The notes under the pieces were generated by a model, which worked only from the letters and a program-made list of their open reading frames with translations, was not told the origin of the DNA and did not search any database. The position numbers and the translations under genes were made by a program. DNA of 64,000 nucleotides from CBDFLD01 sp965249005 (GTDB taxonomy: Bacteria; Acidobacteriota; UBA6911), in contig CBDFLD010000023.1 of assembly GCA_965249005.1 (NCBI GenBank), positions 186,001 to 250,000 of the forward strand, written 5' to 3'. Below, piece by piece: positions 63,477-64,000 of the stretch; position 1 is the first letter of the stretch; each line of letters opens with the position of its first letter.

Positions 63477-64000
63477 CTATCGAGTCCGCTTGGGCTGTGA
63501 CTGCTTCCATTCCTCGGACCCGACTTCTCGCATGCGCTGAAGGAAAACGAAGGTGCCATTTTTGTTTCCCACCACGATGTCGAGCAGCCCATCGCCATCC
63601 AAATCTCCGGTCACGACCTGTCGACCCACCCCGGAGCTGTCGTCGATGAGATGGGGGACGTAGTCCACCTGTTGGCCCTGGCGGGTCAATCTAAAGTAGT
63701 AGAGCACGGAAGGCTGCCGGGATCCCGGATCGAAGAAGTCGTGCGCCCGATAGGTCTTTCCAGTGACAATGTCCTTGAACCCATCTCCATCTACATCGAC
63801 CACTGCAAGCGCATGAAGCTGAGAGAACTGGACTCCATAGGGGTTGTCTTCGTTCTTCTCCGTTTTGCTCAGCAACACATGCTCCTTGAATTCAATCTGT
63901 CCAGCCTCGGAACCAACCTGCTCGAACCAACTCAAACCCCAACCATGGGCGTTGAGGCTAGTGATGATGTCGTTCCGCCCGTCCCCATTGACGTCATAGG
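63477..64000 (-). CDS. FG-GAP/VCBS-repeat protein, C-terminal part (cut by window edge)
   Basis: The C-terminal 174 codons of a beta-propeller protein; the frame is open to the window edge. Three FG-GAP/VCBS blades are visible: YDVNGDGRNDIITSLNAHGW, then ALAVVDVDGDGFKDIVTGK and VVTGDLDGDGLLDIVVGNKN, each with a calcium-binding DxDxDG loop. Such propellers are usually extracellular binding modules. An internal ATG at 63935 is not the true start, because the preceding blade continues upstream of it. It is followed by the CPBP-type gene 106 bases downstream. Confidence 0.85.
   Translation of the reverse strand, partial: YDVNGDGRNDIITSLNAHGWGLSWFEQVGSEAGQIEFKEHVLLSKTEKNEDNPYGVQFSQLHALAVVDVDGDGFKDIVTGKTYRAHDFFDPGSRQPSVLYYFRLTRQGQQVDYVPHLIDDSSGVGRQVVTGDLDGDGLLDIVVGNKNGTFVFLQRMREVGSEEWKQSQPKRTR

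Noticed and set aside
1..64000. CRISPR arrays, tRNA genes, rRNA genes, toxin-antitoxin or defence systems
   Set aside because: No regularly spaced repeats, tRNA-like ends, rRNA sequence, or recognisable nuclease/methylase/toxin genes were found on reading either strand.

Overview
The window looks like a chromosome segment of a heterotrophic bacterium that degrades sulfated and complex polysaccharides, most probably a member or relative of the Planctomycetota/Verrucomicrobiota (PVC) group. The evidence is three formylglycine-type sulfatases, a paired cytochrome-like DUF1549/DUF1553 protein and DUF1501 protein, two CehA/McbA-type metallohydrolases, a Tat-exported Gfo/Idh/MocA oxidoreductase and several large secreted glycoside-hydrolase-like proteins. 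No rRNA or tRNA gene was seen, so the placement is inferred from gene families only.

Layout. 1-3573 is a leftward biotin operon, bioF-bioD-bioA-bioB, with bioB cut by the window edge. 3912-8935 is a two-gene rightward operon: a GH2-like enzyme fused to a beta-propeller, then a CehA/McbA-type protein. 8987-29939 is a loose run of sulfatases, a sulfotransferase with a frameshift, a PP2C phosphatase, a DUF5060-type protein, a GH32-like protein, two SDR genes, truncated MBOAT and VIT-family fragments, and a pectate-lyase-like gene split by an insertion sequence. 30279-33385 holds a Uup-type ABC-F gene broken by one in-frame amber codon, followed by an eRF1-like (baeRF/Vms1-type) gene. 33591-39888 carries a 1130-residue multidomain glycosidase-like protein, a metallo-beta-lactamase-fold hydrolase and a second sulfotransferase.

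39890-50076 is an IS-dense patch in which about 70 % of the DNA is two kinds of IS1380-type element. Here called IS-A (1852 bp, three copies in the window) and IS-B (1661 bp, two copies plus an older relic at 26.3 kb), they have truncated nearly every gene between them: a Na+/solute symporter, a luciferase-like monooxygenase, a zinc-ribbon protein, DUF1326 and DUF2182. 50276-64000 is again intact: a PadR regulator with an obvious palindromic operator, then a rightward set of Gfo/Idh/MocA oxidoreductase, pectate-lyase-like protein, DUF1549/DUF1553 and DUF1501 proteins, and finally a leftward giant CPBP-type membrane protein and an FG-GAP protein cut by the right edge.

The polysaccharide genes are probably complementary: sulfatases strip sulfate, secreted lyase/glycosidase-like proteins cut the backbone, and the oxidoreductase, SDRs and transporter handle the products. 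This is inference from family content. The most distinctive observations are the IS-A biology (CTAG-centred target duplications, and a hairpin that would bury the transposase start only in read-through transcripts), the precise IS-A split of a gene whose reading frame excision would restore, a nonsense codon in uup beside an eRF1-like gene with GGW in place of GGQ, and a GH2-propeller fusion whose usual catalytic nucleophile is Asn.
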